This document shows, in pieces, positions 1 to 8,683 of a stretch of DNA of 64,000 nt. The DNA lies in NCBI GenBank assembly GCA_963709295.1, contig CAVPVW010000008.1, positions 558,001 through 622,000 on the forward strand. Direction: 5' to 3'. The stretch's first letter is position 1, and each line of letters starts with the position of its first letter. The stretch is from JBGPQJ01 sp963709295. Its GTDB lineage: Bacteria; Chloroflexota; Anaerolineae; Anaerolineales; Villigracilaceae. Position numbers and translations under genes: made by a program. The notes under the pieces are model-generated. The model had not been told where the DNA came from, ran no database searches, and saw only the letters and a program-made list of their open reading frames with translations.

Positions 1-47
1 TTGTGGGTCTTGAGTTTGTATTTCCCTTCCTTTTTCTTGTGAGGCAC
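1..47 (-). CDS. rpmI: 50S ribosomal protein L35 (5' part)
   Basis: Only the first 15 codons lie in the window. A GTG start at 47 gives M-P-H-K-K-K-E-G-K-Y-K-L-K-T-H, the basic N-terminus of L35 with its conserved KLKTH segment. An AAAGGAG ribosome binding site lies 9 bases upstream of the GTG. L35 is a small protein of the large ribosomal subunit, and infC-rpmI-rplT is the usual bacterial order, which fits infC directly upstream here. The rest of the gene, and presumably rplT, lies beyond the left edge. Confidence 0.85.
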   Translation of the reverse strand, partial: MPHKKKEGKYKLKTH

Positions 48-73
48 AGCTGCCTACTCCTTTCATTTCGACT

Positions 74-112
74 CAGAAAAAATAACCGCGGGCTGTGACG
101 TGCTCCCGCGGG
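74..112 (-). terminator. Terminator-like hairpin between infC and rpmI
   Basis: On the minus strand a 7-bp GC stem, CCGCGGG with CCCGCGG and a 12-base loop, is followed by TTATTTTTTC. It lies inside the infC-rpmI gap, so it could set the ratio of IF3 to L35/L20 or act as an attenuator. The structure is seen in the sequence; the role is inferred. Confidence 0.65.
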
Positions 113-135
113 ATTGAACAATCCTTGGAGAGTAA

Positions 136-678
136 TTACGCCGGCTCGGTTTCGGCCTTCTTCTTGGCCTTGGCTGGTCCGAGCACCACCAGCATCGTGC
201 GCCCTTCCATCATCGGGGCTTGTTCGATCACGCCGACGTCCGATAACGATTGGGCGACTTCCTTCAGGTCTTCCAACGCGATTTCCGGGTAGTCCATTTC
301 GCGCCCGCGGAACTTGACGGTGACCCGCACCTTGTGCCCCTGGAGCAGCCAGCGGCGGGCGTCGTCCACCTTGAAACCGCGATGCGCTTCATTAGTCTTC
401 GGGCGCAAGCGGATCTCTTTGATCTCGATCTTGGTTTGCGCCTTCCTGGCTTCCCGGTCCTTCTTCGTGCGCTCGAACAGGAACTTGCCAAAGTCGAGGA
501 TGCGGCAGACGGGAGGCACCGCGGTCGGAGAGACTTCCACCAGGTCGAGGTCAGCGTCACGGGCCATCTGGATGGCCTGGCGCGTGGGCACAACACCGAC
601 ATTTTCGCCGTTTGCGCCGATCACGCGAACTTCAGCAACGCGGATGGCTTCATTTATTCGGAATTCGTTGGCGCTTAT
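136..678 (-). CDS. infC: Translation initiation factor IF-3, probable ATA start
   Basis: IF3 binds the 30S subunit, prevents premature subunit joining and proofreads start-codon selection. The reading frame carries the family signatures NEAIRVAEVRVIGANGENVG near the N-terminus, DLDLVEVSP, a central lysine-rich linker and the C-terminal domain. The first ATG (624) would remove the conserved N-terminal strand. In-frame homology continues to an ATA codon at 676-678, preceded by AAGGAG with a 6-base spacer. Upstream of it no ATG, GTG or TTG occurs before the in-frame stop at 721-723. Non-canonical AUU/AUA/AUC starts are a known infC feature and let IF3 repress its own translation. The resulting 180 aa is the usual length. 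A hairpin (CCAGCC/GGCTGG, about 706-720) sits just upstream of the ribosome binding site. Confidence 0.93.
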   Translation of the reverse strand: MSANEFRINEAIRVAEVRVIGANGENVGVVPTRQAIQMARDADLDLVEVSPTAVPPVCRILDFGKFLFERTKKDREARKAQTKIEIKEIRLRPKTNEAHRGFKVDDARRWLLQGHKVRVTVKFRGREMDYPEIALEDLKEVAQSLSDVGVIEQAPMMEGRTMLVVLGPAKAKKKAETEPA

Positions 679-794
679 ACTCTTCTCCTTGAAAACTGAA
701 ACCCAGCCCGAGGCTGGTTTTTAGCGGGCGAATGATACCACAGGCGGGGGTGAATCGTCAACCGATGGGGAACGAGTGTTAGTGTTTATTAGTC

Positions 795-827
795 ACAGCA
801 GGTCACGTTTGAAACGTGACCTGCTGT
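795..827. repeat. Inverted repeat between thrS and infC
   Basis: The arms ACAGCAGGTCACGT and ACGTGACCTGCTGT enclose a TTGAA loop just downstream of the thrS stop. There is no clear U-tract on either strand, so a classic terminator is doubtful. It may be an mRNA processing or stability hairpin. GTCAC-bearing hairpins recur elsewhere in the window (9033, 37603, 38996). Confidence 0.5.
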
Positions 828-829
828 CT

Positions 830-2617
830 CTAAACGCCTTCTTCAATATCCTTCTTCGCCTTAGCCACAAAATCCGCCAGAGGCATCGGGCCGGGGTTGT
901 CGCCGTTGCGCAGGCGCAGCGCCACCGCCCCGGCTTCGGCTTCCTTGTCGCCGACCACCAGCATGTAGGGAATCTTCTGGTTCTGTGCGTCGCGGATCTT
1001 GGCATTCATGCGGTCGTTACGGGAATCCGACATCCACACGGAATCCCTGCGCGCGCAGGTCAGCGACCACCTTCTGGGCATACTCGAGGTGCCGGTCCGC
1101 GATTGGGACGACCACTGCCTGCACCGGCGCCAGCCAGACCGGGAACGCCCCGGCAAAATGCTCGATGATCACGCCCAGGAAGCGTTCCGTTGTCCCGGTT
1201 ACCGCGCGGTGCAAGACCACGGGCGTGTGCTCCGCGCCGTCCTCGCCAATGTAACTACAGTAAGGCTTGCCGGCTGAATGAAATCCACCTGAATCGTGGA
1301 GAGCTGCCACTCGCGTCCGAGCACGTCGCGGGCGATAAAGTCTGCCTTGGGGCCGTAGAAGGCCGCCTCCCCCTCCGCTTCGTAGAAATCGACCTGGTTG
1401 GCCACCAGCGCAGCGCGCAATGCCGATTCCGCCCGAGTCCATTTCTCGTCGTCCTGTACGTACTTTCCACCCGCACCACGCAGTGACAGGCGCACCTTGT
1501 AATCTGTGAAGCGGTAGCGGTTGAGCACTTCCTTGATGACCTGCAGATCGAGCGAAAACTCCTGCTCAACCTGGTCTTCCGTGCAAAAAGTGTGGCAGTC
1601 ATCCTGGGTCAGAGCGCGGACGCGCGTCAGGCCGTTCAACTCGCCGGTCTTCTCGTAGCGGTAGAGCGTGGCAAACTCCGCGAAGCGCAGCGGCAGCTCG
1701 CGATAGGAATGGCGGCCCATCTCGTTGTAGAGCGTCATGTGCGAGGGGCAGTTCATCGGCTTGAGGCGGAAGGTGACGTTCTCATCCACCATCGGCGGGA
1801 ACATGGAATCCTTGTAGTTGGCGTAATGGCCGGAGCGATGGTACAGATCCTCCTTGACGAGGTGACCCGTCCACACATGCTGGAAGCCATGCTTGGTCTG
1901 CACATCCCGGACGTAATTCTCCATGATGTAACGCAATTGCTCGCCCTTGGGAGTGAACAGCGGCAAGCCGGGGCCGACGTCCTCGGAGAAATAGAACAGC
2001 CCGAGCTCCTTGCCCAGTTTGCGGTGGTCGCGTTTCTTCGCTTCCTCGAGCTGCCAGAGATAATGCTCGAGCTCGGCAGGCTTTTCCCAGGCCGTGCCGT
2101 AGATGCGGGTGAGCATCTTGTTCCTTTCATCGCCTCGCCAGTACGCACCCGCAATGGACATCAGTTTGAACGCGGACGGGTTGATCTGCTTCGTGCTTTC
2201 CACGTGCGGGCCGCGGCACAGGTCCACGAACTTGTCGTGCTGGTAGAGGGAGATCTCTGGTTTCTCGTTGAGCGGATTGCCATACTCGTCGAGTCCACCC
2301 TTCTCGAGGCCCTCGATCAACTCCAATTTGTAGGGCTGGCTGGCGAAAACCTGGCGCGCTTCGTCGGCCGAGACCACCTTCTTCTCGAACTTGTGCGAGC
2401 CGGCCACGATCTGACGCATGCGCTTTTCGAACTTTTCCAAATCCTCGGCGGTGATGGGCTGCGAGAACTCGAAGTCATAGTAGAAACCATTCTCCACCGG
2501 AGGACCGATGGTGTACTTGGCCTCGGGATAGAATTCCAGCACGGCCTGCGCCATGACGTGCGCTGCCGAGTGTCGGATGCGGTACAACTGTGTTTCTTCA
2601 TATCTCTGTTCAGACAT
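830..2617 (-). CDS. thrS: Threonyl-tRNA synthetase, TGS-less, two frameshifts
   Basis: It charges tRNA-Thr with threonine. The start is the ATG at 2617, preceded by AAGGAGG. The protein opens directly with the editing domain (HSAAHVMAQ, an HxxxH zinc motif near residue 20) and so lacks the N-terminal TGS domain of E. coli ThrRS. Class II motifs follow (RYEKTGELNGLTRVR; QDDCHTFC), and the C-terminal anticodon-binding domain reads VVPIADRH ... RNDRMNAKIRDAQ. The product is split over three frames: one shift near 1255-1262 (after IQVDFIQPASL, before YIGEDGAEHTP) and one at the CC of 1027-1028 (before DSRNDRM). Restored length is about 595 aa. Because the enzyme is essential and everything else is intact, sequencing indels are the likelier cause. 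Controlled by the T-box upstream; infC follows. Confidence 0.92.
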
Positions 2618-2630
2618 TCGTGCCTCCTTA

Positions 2631-2662
2631 AAATGAAAACTCTCACCCGTACGGGGCGAGAG
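2631..2662 (-). terminator. T-box terminator hairpin of thrS
   Basis: On the minus strand CTCTCGCCC pairs with GGGTGAGAG (9 bp, one G-U) around CGTAC and is followed by TTTTCATTTT, directly before the thrS ribosome binding site. It is the terminator that competes with the T-box antiterminator. Confidence 0.85.
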
Positions 2663-2925
2663 CGCTTGCGCGTCACGCGGTTCCACCCGATTTACCCGGT
2701 CTCGGTACGCCGCTTTGCGGCTACTCGACCAACCAAGTATCTCTTCGACCGGTAACGGGGTCAGCCGTTTCCCTTATTGGTATGGACGAGACGTGTCTCG
2801 CCCCTTCGTTCAGGGTCACGCTCGCGGGTGGTTTTCAATGTCTTCCGCCGGGACAGGCTCTCAGTCATCGGCCTGCCTTCCCTGTCGGCGCCCGGACATT
2901 TACTCGTCCCGGTCAACGCGGTATG
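2631..2925 (-). promoter_or_regulatory. T-box riboswitch (threonine)
   Basis: The roughly 300-nt leader between the thrS promoter and gene carries the hallmark T-box motif GGGTGGAACCGCG (2676-2688, minus strand), a GACGAGTAAAT-like stem I base, a GAGAG-type distal element and a terminator hairpin. Uncharged tRNA-Thr would bind and stabilise the antiterminator so that thrS is read. An ACC triplet in the likely specifier region (AAACCACCC) fits threonine, but I could not fold the leader to prove it is the specifier. Confidence 0.88.
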
Positions 2926-2931
2926 GATGGT

Positions 2932-2959
2932 ATTATATGCCTAAACGGACGCATGTCAA
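2932..2959 (-). promoter_or_regulatory. Sigma-70-type promoter of thrS
   Basis: TTGACA (2954-2959) and TATAAT (2932-2937) on the minus strand are both perfect consensus hexamers separated by 16 bases, immediately upstream of the T-box leader. Transcription would start near 2925. Confidence 0.85.
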
Positions 2960-3021
2960 GCCGATAAGTCTTATTTGAATAGTCTGGATTTCAGAAGTTC
3001 AACTATCGTTTCTGGAAGACT

Positions 3022-3057
3022 TTCTGAAAATAAAAACTCCCTCAAGGGGAGTTTTTT
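3022..3057 (-). terminator. Terminator of tRNA-Val
   Basis: AAAACTCCC ... GGGAGTTTT hairpin with a 5-base loop and a following TTTATTTTC on the minus strand, directly after the tRNA gene. Confidence 0.8.
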
Positions 3058-3058
3058 G

Positions 3059-3132
3059 TGGGCGGAATAGGACTCGAACCTACGACCTTTGCGATGTCAA
3101 CGCAATGCTCTAACCAACTGAGCTACCCGCCC
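3059..3132 (-). tRNA. tRNA-Val (GAC)
   Basis: 74 nt folding as a cloverleaf. The acceptor arm is GGGCGGG with TCCGCCC (last pair G-U), the D arm contains AGCTCAGTTGGTTAGAGC, and the anticodon loop TTGACAT in a TTGCG/CGCAA stem gives anticodon GAC for the Val codon GUC. The T arm is GTAGG-TTCGAGT-CCTAT and the discriminator base is A. The 3' CCA is not encoded. Confidence 0.95.
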
Positions 3133-3204
3133 GCAGCGAGTGCATATTATACCACCACCGATTAAATTGACAATGTTTAACGGTATAATGCTGCCTGCAA
3201 CCTT

Positions 3205-4116
3205 ATGAGCAGACGTAAAGCGCCCGAGGAACTTTCCGAACAGGAACTGCGCCGCCTGCTGCTGGACAAGCGGCGGGTGTCGCGTCGCGAACGGCTGGAT
3301 CACTTCCGCCGCACGGGGCGCGCCATCGCCCTCGAGCCTGACATCCCGCAGGACGCCGCAAATGCCCCAGCGGGTGTTGCAGACCCGGCTCACGCAATGG
3401 ATCCCGCCCAGGAAGCGCGCCGGCAGACCCGCCGCCGCTGGATGGACCGCGCGCTGCTGTTCGTCGAAGTGCTGGCCATCGTCGGGCTGGTCGGCGTGAT
3501 GTTCAACGGGATGAACCTGCTGCGCATGCTGAACGCCGAAGTGGTGCAGGCCATCGCCCAACCGACGCTCACGCCCACGCCGCTCATCTCGGCGGTGGTG
3601 CTGCCCTCGGGGCACACGCCGCCCAACTCAGCGGAGGGCGCCCAGCCCAACGAAGCGGAGATCCCCGAGCACCTGCGGCCGTTCGTGCAGTCGCTGGCAA
3701 ACCTGCCGGTGCCCACCCCGGCTCCCGAGCAGGCCATCCGCATCCAGATCCCCGCCATCGGCGTGGACGCTCCCGTGGTGCAGGGTGATGGTTGGGAGCA
3801 GTTGAAAAAGGGCGTCGCGCAGCACCTCGGCACGGCCAACCCGGGCCAGACCGGCAACCTGGTGCTTTCGGCGCACAACGACATCTTCGGCGAGATCTTC
3901 CGCTACCTGGACAAGCTCCAGCCTGGCGACGAGATCATCGTGTTCACGAACCAGAAGCAGTACACCTACGTCGTGGACGGGACACGCGTGGTCGAGCCGA
4001 CCGCCGTGGAAGTCATGGCGCCCACCGGCTCACCGGTGGTAACATTGATATCCTGTTATCCTTATCTCGTTGATAATCAACGGATCGTGGTACGTGCAAA
4101 TCTTCAAAATCCTTAG
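3205..4116 (+). CDS. Sortase-family transpeptidase
   Basis: 303 aa. A basic cytoplasmic N-terminus is followed by one membrane helix (about residues 83-103) and a Thr-Pro-rich linker (about 117-175). The C-terminal sortase beta-barrel starts at IRIQIPAIGVDAPVV. The catalytic triad is visible: His224 in LSAHND, Cys284 in TLISCYPY (sortases usually show TLxTC) and Arg293 or Arg297 in NQRIVVRA. This resembles class D/E sortases, which cleave a C-terminal sorting signal and attach proteins at the cell surface. No LPxTG-type substrate was recognised in the window, so the target is unknown. A small membrane protein gene follows after 9 bases and is probably co-transcribed. Confidence 0.85.
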   Translation: MSRRKAPEELSEQELRRLLLDKRRVSRRERLDHFRRTGRAIALEPDIPQDAANAPAGVADPAHAMDPAQEARRQTRRRWMDRALLFVEVLAIVGLVGVMFNGMNLLRMLNAEVVQAIAQPTLTPTPLISAVVLPSGHTPPNSAEGAQPNEAEIPEHLRPFVQSLANLPVPTPAPEQAIRIQIPAIGVDAPVVQGDGWEQLKKGVAQHLGTANPGQTGNLVLSAHNDIFGEIFRYLDKLQPGDEIIVFTNQKQYTYVVDGTRVVEPTAVEVMAPTGSPVVTLISCYPYLVDNQRIVVRANLQNP

Positions 4117-4125
4117 GAGAAACAC

Positions 4126-4329
4126 ATGAGCAAGAAATCCAAACGACAGAACGGCACCCCCAGCCCGGCCCCCGCAGCCACTCCCACCTTTGGCGGCCTG
4201 CAGCGCAAGGGCGAGACTGCCGAATTCAACCCGGACTACACGGACGTCCGGCGCGATCTCAAGCGCATCGGCATCCTGGCGGGGTCCATCATCACGGTGC
4301 TGGTCGTTCTGTCCTTCTTAATTAATTAA
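4126..4329 (+). CDS. Small single-pass membrane protein
   Basis: 67 aa. The first half is hydrophilic and rich in Lys, Pro and Ala, then a short acidic/basic stretch (NPDYTDVRRDLKR) leads into one hydrophobic helix at the C-terminus (IGILAGSIITVLVVLSFLI). AGGAG lies just before the ATG. It follows the sortase gene after 9 bases, suggesting an operon. I do not recognise the family; a tail-anchored membrane protein of unknown function fits what is visible. Confidence 0.7.
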   Translation: MSKKSKRQNGTPSPAPAATPTFGGLQRKGETAEFNPDYTDVRRDLKRIGILAGSIITVLVVLSFLIN

Positions 4330-4422
4330 ACTTAGTGAAGCGGGATTCGCTTTGCGTGGTGTGTATTGCGGGCACTGACCAGACGCGGTACACGCCACGT
4401 AATGCTTTAACAGTGAGGCAGC

Positions 4423-5653
4423 ATGACCCTCGGTGACACGATTGAACTCATCCTCTCCACGCTCATGTATGGAGGCGACGCCCTCGGGCGCGAACTCGGG
4501 GCGGGCAGTCTTCGTCCCGTTTGCGCTGCCGGGGGAAAGAGTCCGTGCGCGGGTAGTTGAGGAGAAGCGGGGATTCATCCGCGCCGAATTGGTCGAGGTA
4601 CTCAATCCCTCCCCACAGCGTATCATCCCCAGATGCAAACACTTCACATCCTGCGGCGGCTGCCACTACCAGCACCTGACTTATTCCATGCAATTGGCTG
4701 CCAAGGAGGAGATATTGCGCGACCAGTTGATACGAATCGGCAAGATCGAGTCGCCGCCAGTCAAACCTGTTGTCCCGTCGCCCGCCGAATGGAACTACCT
4801 CAACTACGTCCAGTTCCATCTCTCAAATGAGGGAAAGCTCGGTTACATGAGCGCGCGCGAGGGCATCCTGCCCATCTCCGAGTGTCACCTCCCCGAGCCG
4901 GCGATCAATCTCCTATGGCCGCAATTGGAATTCGAACCGGGCACATCGCTTGAGCGCATCGCCATCCGCCGCGGAGAAGAGGATGACCTGCTACTGGCAC
5001 TCGAGTTCGAGTCAGATACTCCGCCCGAAGTGGAGATCGAAGCGGACATCTCGGTGGTGCATCTCAACGGCGAAGATTCGGTGGTGATGGCCGGCGAGGA
5101 TCATATCGTTATGGCAGTAAACGGACGTCGCTTCAGAGTCTCTGCCGGTTCGTTCTTTCGGGTCAACACACCCATGGCCGAGAAGATGGTCGCCTATCTG
5201 CTGGAGCGTCTGATGCTCTCACCTGGCTCCACCTTGATCGACGTGTACTGCGGTATCGGGCTGTTCAGCGCGTTCATCGCTCCGCGCGTTGGGCGGTTGA
5301 TCGGAATCGAATCATCTTCCGCGGCCTGCGCGGATTTTGCCGTAAACCTGGATGAATTCGACCATGTGGAGTTGTACGAAACCTTGGCGGAGGACGTGCT
5401 CCCGCACCTGAACGTCAAACCCGAGATGATTCTGATCGATCCTCCCCGCGCCGGTCTTGAACGCCGCGCGCTGGATGGAATCGTTGCTCTGAATCCGAAA
5501 ATGATCGCCTATGTCTCGTGTGACCCGTCCACTCTGGCACGGGACGCAGCGCGATTGCTCGCCACAGGATATCGCCTGGTTGAGGTCACGCCATTCGACT
5601 TGTTCCCGCAGACCTATCACATTGAAAGTATCAGTTTATTCGAGAAGCAATAA
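4423..5653 (+). CDS. 23S rRNA m5U methyltransferase, RlmD/TrmA family, one frameshift
   Basis: SAM-dependent RNA (uracil-5-) methyltransferase. It has an N-terminal TRAM domain, a Cys cluster CKHFTSCGGCHYQH typical of the 4Fe-4S site of RlmC/RlmD, and the Rossmann core with IDVYCGIGLFSAF. The catalytic half carries DPPRAGL and the nucleophile motif YVSCDPSTLARD. The conserved N-terminus (TIELILSTLMYGGDALGREL) reads from an ATG at 4423 in one frame, and GRAVFVPFALPGERV continues in the next. Removing one G from the GGGG run at 4498-4501 joins them exactly. About 409 aa when restored. RlmD (U1939) and RlmC (U747) cannot be told apart from the sequence alone. Confidence 0.88.
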
Positions 5654-5678
5654 GGCGGAGGATAATGACAATAAAGCA

Positions 5679-5714
5679 GTACGGGGTGGTGAGCAGTTGC
5701 TCACCACCCCGTAC
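5679..5714. repeat. Perfect 17-bp inverted repeat between convergent genes
   Basis: GTACGGGGTGGTGAGCA and its exact reverse complement are separated by GT, between the stop codons of the methyltransferase (+) and the channel gene (-). It lacks a U-tract in either direction, so it may end transcription weakly or protect mRNA 3' ends. Confidence 0.6.
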
Positions 5715-5734
5715 TCTAAATATCCCCAATAACT

Positions 5735-7622
5735 TCAATTCTCCGCCAGCACGATAACCTTGTCCTCATCCGCAAACGTGACCATTTCCGACTTCTTTGG
5801 GTTGGTGTGGATGCCGTAGCTTTTGCCGGCATCGTCCGAACTCACGCAACAGGCGGTAACCGAGCGCCGTTTCGTTGCGCCGGCGCGCGGATTCGACTAC
5901 TGTGAAGAAATTGACCGGCGCTCCTGTCGTTACATAATTGCCCACCGGCTTGAGGTAGATCTCGCATCCCTCCGGGTCGAACAAGTCAGTGAAGACCGTC
6001 TCCAGCCGGGGATTCTCAGCCAGTTGCGTCGTCAACAGGCTGACCAAGTGATCGCTGACGATAAAATCGTCCACCTTGGCCGATTCCATCAATTCGCGGT
6101 TGCGCAGGTCGAGCATCTCGCTGACGATGGAGAAGGGCGTCTCGTCGCGCAGGGAAATGTCGCGCAGATGCAGCAGTGTGATCATGGTGCGCGCATCGGC
6201 CATCTGGGCTTCAAAGCGGCTGTCCGCCAGAACGATGACGTGGTCGAAACTCTCAACATCCAGCTTGTCCAACAGGCGGCGGTCGGTGGTGTCGCCCTTG
6301 CGCACATCCAACTTCTGGTTGACGAGACCCGCGCATTCCGAGCGAACCTCCTCCGGGTCCTCGCCCGCCACCACCAGCACCCCGGAGCCGGGGGTGACGT
6401 AATGGTCCAGTTCATGGATGATGACCGGGGCGGCCGAATTCCAACCGAGGATGAGCGCACGCTCCGGCTTGGGTTGTGTGGCCTGGTTCACCCCCCGCAA
6501 GGCCGACCCATCCACCTGCGCATTTCCGGGAGCAGATAATTTGATCGTGTCGTCGTCTGCCGAGATGGCGATGACCTTGTCGCCGGATGCAAAGCGAGTC
6601 TCCATCGCGGGATTCAGGCTCACGGTGCCGTCTGCGGTCTGCATCCCGATGACAGTCGAATCTTCAAAGGAGGATACCGCTTCCCCGTAGGTCTTCCCCT
6701 CCAGCCCGGGTTCATCGTGGAAATAGATCTCATCACCGCCGAAATCAAGCAGTTCGGTATAAACAACAGACAAGCCGGACTGGCGCGAGGTCTGCGCCGT
6801 GACCCGCGCGATCAGGTCGCCGGTGACGAGCGGCGTGATGTGGTCACGCGTGCCGACCAGCTTCAGGACGTCCAGCGTGCGCGAGTTTCTGACCTGGGTG
6901 ACGATGTGATACGGCTCGGCGCGCTGTTCGTGAAAGTGGGTCAACGCGAGGATGGCCTTGACCACCGAGGCGTCGGGCATGTCGCCTTGCGGAAGGATGA
7001 TGACCGAGCGCGCCGTCTGCGGGCGGACGATGGCCAGGTCGGCCGGGTCGATGGGCGACCCGGAGCGGCAGACGACCCGCGTGTTTTTCAGGTCGGGCAC
7101 ACGGACGCTGATCTCCTCCTCCATCTCCACCTTGTCGTGGTCGGCGAGGATGGCGATGGCGGGACGTTTCTGGTTCTCGTTGGCGATGACCAGCTCCGAC
7201 ACGATGGTGAAGACCTGCGGCGACCAGCCCAGGATGACCGTGTGATTCTCTTCGAGCACGATCGAACGTCCCTTGCGCAGTTCTGCCAGTTTGTCCTCCA
7301 CGCCCGCGCTGAGCACACCGATCAGCGCGCTGACGACGAACACGCCGCCCAGCGTCACCACCAGCATCGAGAGCAGGTAAGTCCAGGGACCCGTGTCGCC
7401 GCCCATCGTCCCGGCGTCAAGGGTGCGCATCAGGCCGATCCAGGCGAGTTCCAGGAAGCCTCTTTCCGGCGCAGCACCGATCAGCTTCACGAACAGCGTG
7501 ACTGCGAAGATGATGGCCAGCGAGAACACCGCCAACAGCCCGATCTGGGCGGCGATGCCGCGCGACATCATGTTGTCGAACCAGTATTGGAATTTCTGCT
7601 TGAAGGACGAGTTGGGCGCCAT
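5735..7622 (-). CDS. CASTOR/POLLUX-type ion channel protein, one frameshift
   Basis: About 628 aa when restored. The N-terminus has two membrane helices (about 25-47 and 83-108) flanking a pore-like segment RTLDAGTMGGDTGPW. Two tandem RCK/TrkA-N-like Rossmann domains follow (VILGWSPQVFTIVSEL; ALILGWNSAAPVIIHEL), as in plant CASTOR/POLLUX and bacterial relatives, which conduct K+ or Ca2+. The ATG at 7622 is well placed. The present frame ends with a nonsense tail (GRCRQKLRHPHQ), while the next frame encodes DDAGKSYGIHTNPKKSE and TFADEDKVIVLAEN up to the TGA at 5735-5737. Removing one base near 5836-5840 joins them. Ion selectivity is not inferable. Confidence 0.8.
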
Positions 7623-7663
7623 GAGACCTCCATCTGGATATCTACAAACTAAATATAACGAAT

Positions 7664-7753
7664 TGTCATTGCGAGGAGGGTCACACCCGACGAGGCAATC
7701 TCATGAACAGATAAGTTCGAGATTGCTTCGCCCTTACGGGGCTCGCAATGACA
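7664..7753. repeat. REP/MITE-like element, TGTCATTGCGAG ends
   Basis: A 90-bp non-coding palindromic element. The terminal TGTCATTGCGAG and CTCGCAATGACA are exact inverted repeats, and internal GGCAATCTC and GAGATTGCTTC form a second inverted pair. The same ends bound a second element at 54955-55072. It fills most of the 300-bp gap between two divergent genes (7623-7922); nothing else is recognisable there. Confidence 0.75.
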
Positions 7754-7922
7754 GGTATTTGTAATTATAGGACTATTTTAGGTTAGTTAGTAGAGAATAG
7801 TAATGAGAGATTAGTACCAGTGATGGGCAATCTTCTTTCCGAATGATGTGCGAAAATAAATTGACCCGCGACTTGATTCTGCCTATACTGGATTTATCCA
7901 CACATCAATTTCGGAGGACATC

Positions 7923-8609
7923 ATGAGCAACACACTCACCTGGTACGGACACGCCACGCTGGGGCTTGAAACCGGCGGCTATAAATTATTGATCGACCCG
8001 TTCTTCAGCGGCAACCCGGCGGCTACACAAAGCTCCGAAAAGGTCAACGCGGATTACATCTTGGTCACCCACGGGCACGGAGACCACGTCGGTGACACGG
8101 TGGCGATCGCCAAGCGCACCGGTGCGACCGCCATTAGCAACGCGGAGATTGCCGGCTGGCTTGGAAAGCAGGGTGTCAAGGAGACGCACGGACAGCACAT
8201 CGGCGGCGGATTCAAGTATCCTTTTGGCTATCTCAAACTGACGATGGCGCTGCATGGCTCCGCCCTGCCCGACGGCTCGAACGGCGGCAACCCGGCCGGC
8301 TTCCTGCTCACGACCAATGATGGCAAAAAGATCTACATCGCCGGGGACACCGGCCTGTTCGGGGACATGAAGCTGATCGGCGAGGAGGGACTTGAGGTGG
8401 CGGTCATCCCCATCGGCGATAACTACACCATGGGTCCCGACGATTCGCTGCGGGCGGTGAAGCTGCTCGCGCCCAAGACGGTGATCCCCATCCACTTCAG
8501 CACCTGGGACGTCATCCAGCAGGATGCCGCCGCCTGGGCGGAGCGGGTAAGAAAGGAAACCAGTACGAAGGTGGCGCTGCTCAAGCCGGGAGAGACATTT
8601 TCGTTTTAG
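7923..8609 (+). CDS. UPF0173-type metal-dependent hydrolase (MBL fold)
   Basis: 228 aa, full length for the UPF0173/YtkL family. The metallo-beta-lactamase metal motif is intact: THGHGDHVGD with His50, His52, Asp54 and His55, then HGSALPDGSNGGNPAGF, IAGDTGLFGDM and a C-terminal PIHFSTW. A GGAGG site precedes the ATG. Soluble hydrolase; the natural substrate is not established for the family. It ends in a strong terminator and stands alone. Confidence 0.88.
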   Translation: MSNTLTWYGHATLGLETGGYKLLIDPFFSGNPAATQSSEKVNADYILVTHGHGDHVGDTVAIAKRTGATAISNAEIAGWLGKQGVKETHGQHIGGGFKYPFGYLKLTMALHGSALPDGSNGGNPAGFLLTTNDGKKIYIAGDTGLFGDMKLIGEEGLEVAVIPIGDNYTMGPDDSLRAVKLLAPKTVIPIHFSTWDVIQQDAAAWAERVRKETSTKVALLKPGETFSF

Positions 8610-8611
8610 TT

Positions 8612-8652
8612 AAAAAACGTCCCGACGGTTAAGAACCTTCGGGACGTTTTTT
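8612..8652 (+). terminator. Terminator, CGTCCCGA/TCGGGACG family
   Basis: AAAAAACGTCCCGA ... TCGGGACGTTTTTT hairpin, symmetric, so it can serve both the hydrolase (+) and the convergent DUF1330 gene (-). The same stem recurs at 26767 and 35749. Confidence 0.85.
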
Positions 8653-8683
8653 CAGCGTGGTTACAAACCACAGCCGGGTGAGA

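Noticed and set aside
136..624. infC starting at the ATG of 624
   Set aside because: It would remove conserved N-terminal residues and has no ribosome binding site, while the upstream ATA has both.
5679..5714. Classic intrinsic terminator
   Set aside because: The stem is perfect but no U-tract follows on either strand, so I list it only as an inverted repeat.
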